Origin: JAHEJX01 sp041605955
GTDB lineage: Bacteria > Actinomycetota > Acidimicrobiia > Spongiisociales > UBA5794
NCBI GenBank assembly: GCA_041605955.1
Contig: JBFIXI010000019.1
Coordinates: forward strand, 1-57,356
Direction of reading: 5' to 3'
Length of the DNA stretch: 57,356 nt
Below are positions 34,059-42,433 of the stretch, piece by piece (the stretch's first letter is position 1; every line of letters begins with the position of its first letter). The notes under the pieces were generated by a model. The model was not told the origin of the DNA, did not search any database, and saw only the letters and a list, made by a program, of their open reading frames with translations. A program made the position numbers and the translations under genes.

Positions 34059-35561
34059 GTGACGGCGACACGCAGGGTCGAGACTCGCGCCGTGCGCCGC
34101 GGGGCTCAGCTCATCACCTATGTCGACCGCCTTGGAGGCGGTGGGCTAGCCGAGATTCGCCGGTTGCTCACCGGGCCGCTGGCGGGAACCTTCACCGGGG
34201 TGCACCTGCTCCCGTTCTTCACACCATACGACGGAGCTGACGCCGGCTTCGACCCAGCAGATCACACTGCGGTCGACCCCCGGCTGGGAGGCTGGAACGA
34301 CGTGGCCGCCATCGCGGCGACTCACGACGTGATGGCAGATCTGATCGTCAACCATGTCTCCGACCAATCGCCGCAGTACCTCGATTTCGTCCAGCACGGC
34401 CCCACCTCGCCATACGCTGGAATGTTCCTCGAATCCGACACTGTCTTCCCCGTAGGTCCCGACCAGGCTCAATTGGACCTGATCTACCGACCCCGTCCTG
34501 GGCTTCCCTTCACCGAGAAAGTGATGGCAGACGGCACGACCCGACGTTTGTGGACCACGTTCACCCCCCATCAGATCGATCTCGACATGCGCCATCCCGC
34601 CGCGCGGGCCTACCTGACCGAGATCCTCGAGCGGTTCGCCGCCGCCGGAGTGGGCTCGGTCCGGCTCGATGCCGTCGGCTACGCCATCAAGACGCCGGGC
34701 ACGTCCTGCTTCATGACGCCCGAGACGATCGACTTCATTGGCGAGATCACCCGCCAAGTAAATGACCTCGAGATGGAGTCGCTGCTCGAGATTCACTCCC
34801 ACTACTCGGACCAGCTCGCCGCCAGCAAGCTCGCCGACTGGGTGTACGACTTCGCCCTGCCGCCACTGGTGCTGCACGCGTTGTACTCGGGCACCGCCGA
34901 GCCCTTACATCGCTGGCTCGAGATGAGTCCTCGCAACGCCATCACAGTGCTCGACACCCACGATGGCATTGGCGTCATCGACGCCGGCCCCGACGAGACG
35001 CGCCCCGGGCTGCTATCGCCGCGCCAGATAGACGAGCTGGTCGATGGCATCCACGCCGCCAGCGGTGGAGAGAGCCGGCGCGCCACGGGAGCGGCCGCAT
35101 CGAATCTCGACCTGTATCAGGTGAACTGCACCTTCTATGCAGCCCTCGGCTGCGATGACGAACGCTACTTACTGGCGCGGCTCGTGCAGTTGTTGTGCCC
35201 CGGCGTGCCGCAGATCTATTACGCCGGTCTCCTGGCGGCCCGCAACGACATGCGCCTCCTCGAGAACACGGGGGTCGGTCGGGACATAAACCGTCCCTAT
35301 TACTCACGAGAACAGATCGACACCGCATTACGCACAGACGTTGTCCAACGAATCGTGGCGATGGCCCGCTTCCGCAACTCGTGCCCCGCCTTTGCCGGCA
35401 GCTTCGTATTGGAGGAGCGCTCCGCACAACAGCTCGCCGTCCGTTGGGAGGGTGCCACCACGAGCTTGACCGCAGTGGTCGACTTCGCCCGGGTGAGCTT
35501 CGAGATCACGCTGGCCGATGGTGCCGACTCCCGCGCCATTACCCACTGGGACGAGTTCTAG
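34059..35561 (+). CDS. Sucrose phosphorylase (GH13 subfamily 18)
   Basis: A 500-aa glycoside phosphorylase that cleaves sucrose with phosphate to glucose-1-phosphate and fructose, or an analogue acting on sucrose-6'-phosphate or glucosylglycerate. The start AQLITYVDRLGG is the family signature. The nucleophile Asp lies in GSVRLDAVGYAIKTPGTSCF, the acid/base Glu in LLEIHSHY, and the third Asp in LDTHDGIG. All three GH13 residues are therefore present. The GTG at 34059 is used; a second GTG at 34092 would give a start closer to the usual MKNxVQLITY and is possible. Nearby genes do not point to a sugar pathway. Confidence 0.85.
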   Translation: MTATRRVETRAVRRGAQLITYVDRLGGGGLAEIRRLLTGPLAGTFTGVHLLPFFTPYDGADAGFDPADHTAVDPRLGGWNDVAAIAATHDVMADLIVNHVSDQSPQYLDFVQHGPTSPYAGMFLESDTVFPVGPDQAQLDLIYRPRPGLPFTEKVMADGTTRRLWTTFTPHQIDLDMRHPAARAYLTEILERFAAAGVGSVRLDAVGYAIKTPGTSCFMTPETIDFIGEITRQVNDLEMESLLEIHSHYSDQLAASKLADWVYDFALPPLVLHALYSGTAEPLHRWLEMSPRNAITVLDTHDGIGVIDAGPDETRPGLLSPRQIDELVDGIHAASGGESRRATGAAASNLDLYQVNCTFYAALGCDDERYLLARLVQLLCPGVPQIYYAGLLAARNDMRLLENTGVGRDINRPYYSREQIDTALRTDVVQRIVAMARFRNSCPAFAGSFVLEERSAQQLAVRWEGATTSLTAVVDFARVSFEITLADGADSRAITHWDEF

Positions 35562-35598
35562 ATCGTCACCCCCGCAGTCGCAGGTATATCGTGACGCG

Positions 35599-36411
35599 GT
35601 GAGCGGCGCACCCCTGACGACCCTGCCCCTGGAAGGGCGGCGCGCCGCGGTCGGAGGGGCGTCGCAGGGCATCGGCCGGGGCTGCGCAGCCTCACTGGCG
35701 GCCGCCGGGGCGACGGTAACGGTGATGGCCCGCAACGACGCGGCCCTCCAGGAGGTCAGGGAGGCGCTGCCTCGGCCGGCGGATCAAGACCATCGGGCCA
35801 TATCCGTTGATTTCGCCCGCGGGAAGAACGCTCGGGACGTATTGCTCGCCGCCGTGGCCGCCGACGGCCCGATGACGGTGCTGATCAACAACACCGGCGG
35901 GCCGAGTCCCGGACCGATGGAAGTCGCCGAGCCCGCCGCGCTGGCGGCAGCGTTCGAGCAACACGTTCTGGCCTATCAGGGTTCCGTCCAGGCCGTGCTA
36001 CCCGGCATGATCGATGCCGGCTATGGCCGCATCATCAACATCATCTCGACCTCCGTAGTCACGCCGATCAGGAATCTCGGCGTGTCCAACACGATCCGCG
36101 CTGCCGTCGCCAACTGGGGCCGCACACTCGCCGCCGAGCTCGGCCACCACGGGGTGACCGTCAACAATATCCTGCCCGGTTTCATCGACACCGCTCGGCT
36201 GGAAGCGTCCATGACTCGGCGTGCCGAGCTGACGGGCACCCCCCTCGACGAGATGCGGAAGACGATCACCGAGTCGGTGCCGGTCGGCCGCTTGGGCACT
36301 CCGGCCGACATCGGTGCGGTGGTTGCCTTCCTGGCGTCCCCAGCCGCCGCGTATGTCAACGGTGTGAACCTGCCCGTCGACGGTGGGCGACTCGTCGCAC
36401 TCAATATCTGA
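35599..36411 (+). CDS. SDR-family oxidoreductase
   Basis: A 270-aa short-chain dehydrogenase/reductase. The cofactor loop GGASQGIGRG (about 19-28) is in the usual TGxxxGIG position but with a GG start. NNTGG replaces the NNAG strand, and the catalytic region has SVVTPIRNLGVSNTIRAAV, where the normal YxxSK appears altered: Ser is present but no clear YxxxK is seen. This suggests a divergent SDR, similar to the SDRs with Asn or Thr in place of Tyr that act on keto-acid substrates. Its position just before ligU suggests a role in the aromatic pathway. The GTG at 35599 is picked from the homology pattern; there is no obvious ribosome-binding site. Confidence 0.7.
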   Translation: MSGAPLTTLPLEGRRAAVGGASQGIGRGCAASLAAAGATVTVMARNDAALQEVREALPRPADQDHRAISVDFARGKNARDVLLAAVAADGPMTVLINNTGGPSPGPMEVAEPAALAAAFEQHVLAYQGSVQAVLPGMIDAGYGRIINIISTSVVTPIRNLGVSNTIRAAVANWGRTLAAELGHHGVTVNNILPGFIDTARLEASMTRRAELTGTPLDEMRKTITESVPVGRLGTPADIGAVVAFLASPAAAYVNGVNLPVDGGRLVALNI

Positions 36412-36442
36412 TTCGCTCTCCGGCGAGCCCCGGTTTGGCACA

Positions 36443-37528
36443 ATGTGCTCTGTGGACAACGTTGCGGGCGTACGCACCATGGTGATGCGAGGAGGGTCGT
36501 CGAAGGGGCTCTTTTTCCTCGCCTCCGAGCTTCCCGTCGACCCAACCGATCGCGATCAGCTGCTCATGGAGCTGATGGGGACGCCCGACGCCCGTCAGAT
36601 CGACGGCATGGGCGGTGCCCACCCGCTCACGTCGAAAGTGGCGATCGTGGCGCGCTGCGAGCACGGCACCGCCGATGTCGACTATCTATTCCTCCAGATC
36701 GGAGTCGGCGAAGCGCTGGTGACCGATCGGCAGAACTGCGGCAACCTTCTAGCCGGGATTGGGCCATTTGCTCTCGAACGCGGCCTCATCACCGCCACGG
36801 GTGGCCAGGCCACAACTCGTATTCACATGCTCAACTCCGACGGGATAGCCACTGCGGGCTTCGCTGTCGCCGCCGGTGCGCCGCAATATGCCGGAAACGT
36901 TGCGATATCCGGCGTGCCCGGGACTGCGGCGCCCATCACGCTGGAGTTCGAGGACATCGCAGGAGGAACATCCGGTGAGCTGCTGCCAACCGGCAACATC
37001 TCCGACACCGTGGGCGGAATCGACATGACGCTCATCGACAATGGGATGCCGGTGGTGGTGATGCGAGCGGCCGACTTCGGCTTGAGCGGCTACGAATCGT
37101 GCGCAGAGCTGGAAGCGAACGGTGCGCTGCGCTCGCGGCTCGAGGAGCTCCGCCTGCAGGCAGGCCCCCTGATGAACCTCGGGGAGGTCGCCACCGCCAC
37201 CATTCCCAAACTCACACTGGTGGCTCCACCCCAAGCGGGGGGACATATCAGCACGCGCACATTCATACCCCACCGTTGCCACCAGGCGATCGGTGTGCTG
37301 GGGGCGGTATCGGTGGCTACGGCTGCACTGCTCCGCGGGAGCCCGGCGGCCGCCGAGCTCCGCCGCCCGAGCGACGGCGACCTGGTGACTCTGGAGCACC
37401 CGAGTGGCACGTTCGACGCCCTCGTCACGCTGGAAGACCGAGAGGGCCGACCCGAGGTGATCCGGGCGGGGATCGTCCGCACCGCCCGCAAGCTCATGGA
37501 CGGCGTCGTGTATCCGCGGCAATACTGA
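36443..37528 (+). CDS. ligU: 4-oxalomesaconate tautomerase (LigU/GalD), PrpF family
   Basis: Interconverts the keto and enol forms of 4-oxalomesaconate in the protocatechuate 4,5-cleavage pathway. The 361-aa PrpF-fold protein starts VRTMVMRGGSSKGLFF, the family hallmark, and has IDGMGGAHPLTSKVAIV, NCGNLLAGIGPFALE and the middle TGNISDTVGGIDMTLIDNGM. GGTSGELLPTG separates the two halves. The ATG at 36443 is preferred; a GTG at 36452 is possible. The following gene is ligI, 5 nt downstream, so the two are cotranscribed. PrpF (2-methylaconitate isomerase) is the other family option, but the lig neighbours settle it. Confidence 0.85.
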   Translation: MCSVDNVAGVRTMVMRGGSSKGLFFLASELPVDPTDRDQLLMELMGTPDARQIDGMGGAHPLTSKVAIVARCEHGTADVDYLFLQIGVGEALVTDRQNCGNLLAGIGPFALERGLITATGGQATTRIHMLNSDGIATAGFAVAAGAPQYAGNVAISGVPGTAAPITLEFEDIAGGTSGELLPTGNISDTVGGIDMTLIDNGMPVVVMRAADFGLSGYESCAELEANGALRSRLEELRLQAGPLMNLGEVATATIPKLTLVAPPQAGGHISTRTFIPHRCHQAIGVLGAVSVATAALLRGSPAAAELRRPSDGDLVTLEHPSGTFDALVTLEDREGRPEVIRAGIVRTARKLMDGVVYPRQY

Positions 37529-37533
37529 CGGCC

Positions 37534-38415
37534 ATGCCTCTAGAACGAACGATTCCACCGCCGGTGCGCGATCCGCATCCGCCGACGCGCTTCACCCCAC
37601 CTCCCGACTCCTGCAACGGCCATTGCCACGTCTTCGGCCCGGCCAACCGCTTCCCGTTCGCCCCGGACCGCAAATACACGCCACCCGATTCTGGCTACGA
37701 GGACTTCCTGGTGCACCAGGAGCGACTCGGGCTAACCCGGGCAATCCTCGTCCAGGCCTCGTGCCACGGAACGGACAACTCTGCGATGATCGATGCGCTG
37801 GAGCGAGGCGGCGGCCGCTACGCCGGAGTCGCCCTCATCGATGACTCGCATACCGATGGCGCCCTCGCCGAGTTCCACCGCTCCGGGGTTCGGGGCATCC
37901 GCTTCAACTTCGTCAAGCATCTCGGCGGAGCGCCTGAACCGGCCTTCTTCTGGCGCCAGGTCGAGCGCGTCGTCCCCCTCGGCTGGCACATCGAGCTCCA
38001 CTTCGACGCCAAGGATCTCTCGAGTCACGCCGATCTGTTCGAGCGCCTACCGGTACCGTTCATCATCGACGCGATGGGACGGGTCGATGCCACCGCCGGC
38101 CTCGACCAGGAACCGTTCCAGTATTTGCTCCACATGCTCCGCACCGATGACCGGGCATGGGTGAAGGTGTCGGGAGCGGAGCGGATCACCGCCGACGGCA
38201 AGCCACCGTACGACGACGTGGTCCCGTACGCCCGCGCCCTGATCGCCGCCGCCCCCGACAGGACGCTGTGGGGCACGGACTGGCCCCATCCCAACGTCCG
38301 CCACATGCCCGACGACGGCGACCTCATCGACCTGCTGGCGGACCATGCCCCCGACGAGGCGACTCGCAACATGATCCTGGTGGACAACCCGACCCGGCTC
38401 TACGAGTTCAGTTGA
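37534..38415 (+). CDS. ligI: 2-pyrone-4,6-dicarboxylate lactonase (LigI)
   Basis: Hydrolyses 2-pyrone-4,6-dicarboxylate (PDC) to 4-oxalomesaconate. The 293-aa amidohydrolase-fold protein has the opening SCNGHCHVFGP, with His-x-His metal-site residues (here CHVFGP after GHC), and ILVQASCHGTDNSAM in the substrate region. VSGAERI and WGTDWPHPNV match the conserved amidohydrolase motif with a catalytic Asp. DNPTRLYEF closes the protein as in LigI. It is cotranscribed with ligU. Its end overlaps the convergent ligC gene by 8 nt. LigI is metal-independent in characterised enzymes, which matches the lack of a complete metal-ligand set here. Confidence 0.88.
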   Translation: MPLERTIPPPVRDPHPPTRFTPPPDSCNGHCHVFGPANRFPFAPDRKYTPPDSGYEDFLVHQERLGLTRAILVQASCHGTDNSAMIDALERGGGRYAGVALIDDSHTDGALAEFHRSGVRGIRFNFVKHLGGAPEPAFFWRQVERVVPLGWHIELHFDAKDLSSHADLFERLPVPFIIDAMGRVDATAGLDQEPFQYLLHMLRTDDRAWVKVSGAERITADGKPPYDDVVPYARALIAAAPDRTLWGTDWPHPNVRHMPDDGDLIDLLADHAPDEATRNMILVDNPTRLYEFS

Positions 38416-39349
38416 GGGTTCTCTCGAGCCGGTCCAGCGTCTCCATGGTGCTCAAAGCTTGGGCCACACTGCCGTTCGGCTCCCGCCCTTGGTCGATCGC
38501 GTCGAAGAACTCGCGGGCCTGCAATTCGATGCCGTCCATTGACACGTCGACACGCGAAACGTCGATGGCGTCACCTTTGCCGTCGACCAAGTCGTCGTAA
38601 CGGGCCACATAGGTCCCGGTGTCCCCGATGTACCGGAACCACGATCCCAGGGGGCCCTCATTGTTGAACGACAACGCCAGCGTGCAAATCGCCCCGCTGG
38701 GCACCCCGAGGCCGACGGTCATGTCCATGGCGATGCCCAGCTCCGGATGGCGGGGACCTTGCTGCGCCCAGACTCGGTCGGCAGTCTCGCCTGTTTGGTA
38801 TTGAAATAGGTCCACGGTGTGGCAAGCGTGGTGCCACAGCAGATGATCGGTCCAGCTGCGCGGCTTGCCCAGCGCGTTCTTGTTCTCCCGACGGAAGAAG
38901 AAGGTCTCAACCACGAAATGTTGGATGTTGAACTCGCCGCCGGCGATGCGCTGCCGCACCCATTGGTGGCTCGGGTTGAACCGCCGAGTGTGGCAGACCA
39001 TGGCGATGAGCCCCGTGCGCTCTTGGGCGGCGACCAGGGCGTTCGAATCGGCGAGGTTGTCGGCCATCGGGATCTCTACGAGCGTGTGCTTGCCGGCCTG
39101 CAGAGCCGTGATCGCTTGCGACGCGTGGAGCTGGGTGGGGGTCGCCAAGATCACCGCCTCGATCCCGGGTTGCGCCAGCGCATCCTCCAGATCGAGCGTC
39201 CAGTGGGGAATGTCGAACTCGGCGGCGAACTCCTTGGTATCGACCTCGTTGCCGCCGGCGAGACTGGCGATTTCGATGCCGTCGATGCGCCTCACTGCAG
39301 CCACATGCTTGCGGGCAATGGCCCCTTCGCCGCCGATGGCGATCTTCAT
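38408..39349 (-). CDS. ligC: 4-carboxy-2-hydroxymuconate-6-semialdehyde dehydrogenase (LigC)
   Basis: NAD(P)-dependent enzyme of the Gfo/Idh/MocA fold that oxidises the hemiacetal of CHMS to 2-pyrone-4,6-dicarboxylate. It is 313 aa, close to LigC length. The Rossmann start is MKIAIGGEGAIARKHVAAV, then VILATPTQLHA and LVEIPMADN (LEKP-like site altered). The catalytic region has HTRRFNPSHQWVRQRIAGGE and LLWHHACHTVDLF. It is transcribed with pobA, whose stop lies 15 nt upstream of the ligC start. Assignment rests on the neighbours and the LigC-like pattern. Confidence 0.87.
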   Translation of the reverse strand: MKIAIGGEGAIARKHVAAVRRIDGIEIASLAGGNEVDTKEFAAEFDIPHWTLDLEDALAQPGIEAVILATPTQLHASQAITALQAGKHTLVEIPMADNLADSNALVAAQERTGLIAMVCHTRRFNPSHQWVRQRIAGGEFNIQHFVVETFFFRRENKNALGKPRSWTDHLLWHHACHTVDLFQYQTGETADRVWAQQGPRHPELGIAMDMTVGLGVPSGAICTLALSFNNEGPLGSWFRYIGDTGTYVARYDDLVDGKGDAIDVSRVDVSMDGIELQAREFFDAIDQGREPNGSVAQALSTMETLDRLERTLN

Positions 39350-39364
39350 CGTTGTTTCTCCTCC

Positions 39365-40543
39365 CTAGAGCGGCAAGCCGGCATATTGCTCGGCAGCCGC
39401 TGCCATGAACGCATCGGACGAGGCCAAGTAGTCGAGCTCCGACTCCTGGATCCGCTGGCCGAACTCTCCCTGATCGGGGAATCGGTGGAGCATCGTGGTC
39501 AGCCACCACGAGAAGCGCACCGCGTTCCACACTCGATACAACGCAGTCTCGCTGTACGACTCGAGCAGCTCGTCGGAGCCGTCCCGGTAGTGCGCCGTGA
39601 CGGCTCTGGCCAGGTAGTAGACGTCGCTGACGGCCAGGTTGAGGCCCTTGGCACCGGTGGGGGGCACGATGTGGGCAGCGTCGCCGGCGAGAAAGAGGCG
39701 ACCGAAGCGCATCGGTTCGGCGACGTAGCTGCGGATCGGGGCGATCGACTTCTCGATGCTCGGACCGGTGACTATCTCGTCCGCAATGTCGGGCGGATAG
39801 CGGCGCCGCAACTCTTCCCAGAAACGGTCGTCGGGCCAGTCCGCCGTGTCATCTTCGAGCGACACCTGCAAGTAGTAGCGGCTCAGCATGGGGTTGCGCA
39901 TCGACGCCAGCGCAAAACCGCGCCGGCTGTTGCAGTAGATGAGCTCAGGCAGCGGCGGGGTTTCCGACAAGATCCCGAGCCACCCGAACGGGTACACCCT
40001 CTCGAACTCGTGCAACACACTGCGGGGAATGGCTGTGCGGGAAACACCGTGGGATCCGTCGCAGCCCGCTACGAAGTCGCAATCGACCCGATGCTGATCG
40101 CCGTCCTTGACGTAAGTCACCCACGGATCGTTCGACTCCACATCGTGAGGCTCTACATCGAGGGCCTCTTCGACGATGGTGCCGCCCCACGCCGCAACGG
40201 CATTGTCGAGGTCCTCTTGAATCCTCGTCTGTCCGTATGCCATGAAATGACGCCCGGTGTGCTTCTCGATGTCGAGGAAGAGTCGTCTGCCGCCGCCCCA
40301 CGTGATTGCCGTGCCGTCGTGAACCTTGCCCTCGCGGTCCATGCGATCCCCCAGGCCCGAGTCGCGCAGTATTCCCACAGTGCCCCACTCCAGCACCCCC
40401 GCTCGCACCCGAGCGAGCACATACTCACGGGTCTGGCGCTCCATCACGATGCTCTCCACGCCGGCGAGATGCAGCAGGTGGCTCAACAGCAGCCCAGCAG
40501 GACCGCCGCCGATGATTGCCACCTGAGTCCGCGTGCGCTTCAT
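39365..40543 (-). CDS. pobA: 4-hydroxybenzoate 3-monooxygenase (PobA)
   Basis: FAD-dependent hydroxylase that uses NAD(P)H and O2 to turn 4-hydroxybenzoate into protocatechuate. The 392-aa protein has the FAD motif VAIIGGGPAGLLLSHLLHLAG (about 7-27, GxGxxG), then RARVRAGVLEWGTV as in PobA (RAGVLE). The DG motif is CDFVAGCDGSHGVSR and the second FAD motif is GRLFLAGDAAHIVPPTGAKG followed by LNLAVSDVYYLARA. The ATG at 40543 (MKRTRTQVAII) is the expected start; an in-frame ATG at 40579 adds 12 residues that do not fit. It is divergent from ligJ across 110 nt. Confidence 0.9.
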   Translation of the reverse strand: MKRTRTQVAIIGGGPAGLLLSHLLHLAGVESIVMERQTREYVLARVRAGVLEWGTVGILRDSGLGDRMDREGKVHDGTAITWGGGRRLFLDIEKHTGRHFMAYGQTRIQEDLDNAVAAWGGTIVEEALDVEPHDVESNDPWVTYVKDGDQHRVDCDFVAGCDGSHGVSRTAIPRSVLHEFERVYPFGWLGILSETPPLPELIYCNSRRGFALASMRNPMLSRYYLQVSLEDDTADWPDDRFWEELRRRYPPDIADEIVTGPSIEKSIAPIRSYVAEPMRFGRLFLAGDAAHIVPPTGAKGLNLAVSDVYYLARAVTAHYRDGSDELLESYSETALYRVWNAVRFSWWLTTMLHRFPDQGEFGQRIQESELDYLASSDAFMAAAAEQYAGLPL

Positions 40544-40653
40544 TGCTCCTACGCTACCGGCCCGGCCGGAGCCGGTCACCTGACGTGCCGGCGACCCATG
40601 GCGGCGACGCCGGCCGCGTAGGATCCAGTACGCACCACCCGTCCGGAGCCCAC

Positions 40654-41676
40654 ATGATCATCGACTGCCACGGTCACTACACGACCACCCCCCCGGCGCA
40701 CAATGAGTTCCGCCAGGCTCAGATCCGCCGACTCGCCGACCCCACTCTTCCGGAACCCGCCCCGGCGGTCATCGGCGATGACGAGATCCGCCAGAGCATC
40801 GAGGAGAACCAGCTGAAGCTGTTGCGCGAGCGCGACGCCGACATGACGATCTTCTCGCCACGCGCCTCCTGGATGGGCCATCACATCGGCACCGGCCAGA
40901 CCTCCCAGGTCTGGGCGCGAGCCTGCAACGACCTCATCCACCGGGTGGTAACGCTGTTTCCCGACCACTTCATCGGGGTGTGCATGCTGCCCCAATCGCC
41001 CGGCGTGCCGATCGCCGAGTCGCTCCCTGAGCTGGAACGATGTGTCCTGGAGCTGGGCTTCGTCGGCTGCAACCTCAACCCCGATCCGTCCGGGGGCCAC
41101 TGGACGTCGCCGCCTCTTACAGACCAGACATGGTTTCCCCTCTACGAGAGGATGGTCGAGCTCGACGTTCCCGCGATGATCCACGTGTCCGCCTCGGACA
41201 ACGTGAACTTCCATGCTACGGGGGCGCATTACATGAACGCCGACACCACTGCGTTCATGCAGCTCATCCAAGGTGACCTGTTCGCCGAGTTCCCCGAGCT
41301 GCGATTCGTGATCCCGCACGGCGGCGGCGCAGTTCCCTACCACTGGGGACGTTACCGGGGCCTCGCCGACGGGCTCGGCAAGCCGCCACTGCAGGAGCAC
41401 GTCATGAACAACGTCTTCTTCGACACGTGTGTCTACCACCAGCCCGGAATCGACCTGCTCTTCGACGTGATTGACGTCGATAACATCTTGTTCGCTTCGG
41501 AGATGGTGGGAGCGGTGCGCGGCATCGATCCCGAGACCGGGTTCTATTTCGACGACACCAAGCGCTACGTCGATGCTCTGGACCTGTCCGATGTCGATCG
41601 ACTCAAGGTGTTCGAGGGCAACGCCCGCCGGGTGTATCCCCGTCTCGACGCCGCTCTGACAGCTCGCGGCATGTAG
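40654..41676 (+). CDS. ligJ: 4-oxalomesaconate hydratase (LigJ)
   Basis: Adds water to 4-oxalomesaconate to form 4-carboxy-4-hydroxy-2-oxoadipate. The 340-aa amidohydrolase-superfamily protein opens MIIDCHGHYTTTP with the HxH metal site. Later it has FVGCNLNPDPSGGHW, PAMIHVSASDN, FVIPHGGGAVPYHWGRYRG and ILFASEMVGAVRGIDPETGF, matching Sphingobium LigJ-type hydratases, and the last segment VFEGNARRVYPRL is typical of the superfamily. GGAG is 7 nt before the ATG. It starts the forward lig operon ligJ-ligK-(6PGDH-like)-ligA-ligB. Confidence 0.88.
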   Translation: MIIDCHGHYTTTPPAHNEFRQAQIRRLADPTLPEPAPAVIGDDEIRQSIEENQLKLLRERDADMTIFSPRASWMGHHIGTGQTSQVWARACNDLIHRVVTLFPDHFIGVCMLPQSPGVPIAESLPELERCVLELGFVGCNLNPDPSGGHWTSPPLTDQTWFPLYERMVELDVPAMIHVSASDNVNFHATGAHYMNADTTAFMQLIQGDLFAEFPELRFVIPHGGGAVPYHWGRYRGLADGLGKPPLQEHVMNNVFFDTCVYHQPGIDLLFDVIDVDNILFASEMVGAVRGIDPETGFYFDDTKRYVDALDLSDVDRLKVFEGNARRVYPRLDAALTARGM

Positions 41677-41735
41677 CGGAGGGTCCGCAACTGGTAGCTT
41701 TCGGAAGCCATGACCACCCCTGCCCCTGCGCTGCC

Positions 41736-42431
41736 ATGAGCGCCTCATACGTCGTCCGCCACATCCCCCGCGCTCCGGCTGCCGTCGTGGACCGGCTGGG
41801 CGCGGCTGGGGTGGCGACCGTCCACGAGGCCCAGGGCCGCACCGGGCTGCTGGACCCCGGCATCGTCGCCAGGCAGAAGAACGTCCGGATCGGCGGCTCG
41901 GCCGTCACTGCATTGTGTGCCCCGGGCGACAACATGATGATCCACGCCGCCGTCGAAGTGATCGAGCCGGGCGACATCCTCGTAGTGGCTCTGATGGTGC
42001 CGGCCATCCACGGCATGTTCGGCGATTTGCTGGCAGGTTCCCTCATGGCGCAGGGGTGTCGCGGACTGGTGATCGATTCGGCCGTGCGCGACATTGCCGA
42101 GCTCAATCAGATGGGCTTCCCTGTCTGGTCCCGAGCCATCCACGCCCAGGGGACGGTGAAGGAGACACCCGGCAACGTGAACCTTCCCGTCGACTTCGCC
42201 GGCACTCTCGTCAACCCAGGAGATGTGATCGTCGCCGACGACGACGGAGTTGTGGTGGTGGCACAGGCCACCGCTTCCCACGTGGCGACCGCAGCCGAAG
42301 CTCGAATCGCCAAGGAAGAGTCGACCCGGGCTCGGTTGGCCGCAGGAGACCTCAGCCTCGACTTCTACGGGCTGCGAGCCAAGCTCGTCGATCTCGGCGT
42401 CACCTGGGTCGACTCGGCCGATGACATCTGA
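41736..42431 (+). CDS. ligK: 4-carboxy-4-hydroxy-2-oxoadipate aldolase (LigK), RraA-like
   Basis: Splits 4-carboxy-4-hydroxy-2-oxoadipate into pyruvate and oxaloacetate, the last step of the pathway, using a divalent metal. The 231-aa RraA-fold protein has VATVHEAQGRTGLLD at the start, GDNMMIHAAVEVIEPGDILVV, GCRGLVIDSAVRD with the metal/Arg site, FPVWSRAIHAQGT and VNPGDVIVADDDGVVVV. The ATG at 41736 is within the stop of a 9-codon ORF (41710-41739, MTTPAPALP), so it may be coupled to that leader. GGAAG lies before the short ORF. It is followed after 2 nt by the 6-phosphogluconate-dehydrogenase-like gene. Confidence 0.87.
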   Translation: MSASYVVRHIPRAPAAVVDRLGAAGVATVHEAQGRTGLLDPGIVARQKNVRIGGSAVTALCAPGDNMMIHAAVEVIEPGDILVVALMVPAIHGMFGDLLAGSLMAQGCRGLVIDSAVRDIAELNQMGFPVWSRAIHAQGTVKETPGNVNLPVDFAGTLVNPGDVIVADDDGVVVVAQATASHVATAAEARIAKEESTRARLAAGDLSLDFYGLRAKLVDLGVTWVDSADDI

Positions 42432-42433
42432 AG

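Noticed and set aside
36749..37558. Long reverse frame opposite ligU
   Set aside because: It is an antisense frame of the PrpF-family gene, with no recognisable domain and an implausible composition.
38819..40621. 600-codon forward frame opposite ligC and pobA
   Set aside because: It spans two real reverse-strand genes (LigC and PobA) that have full family signatures. No ribosome-binding site or domain in the forward frame.
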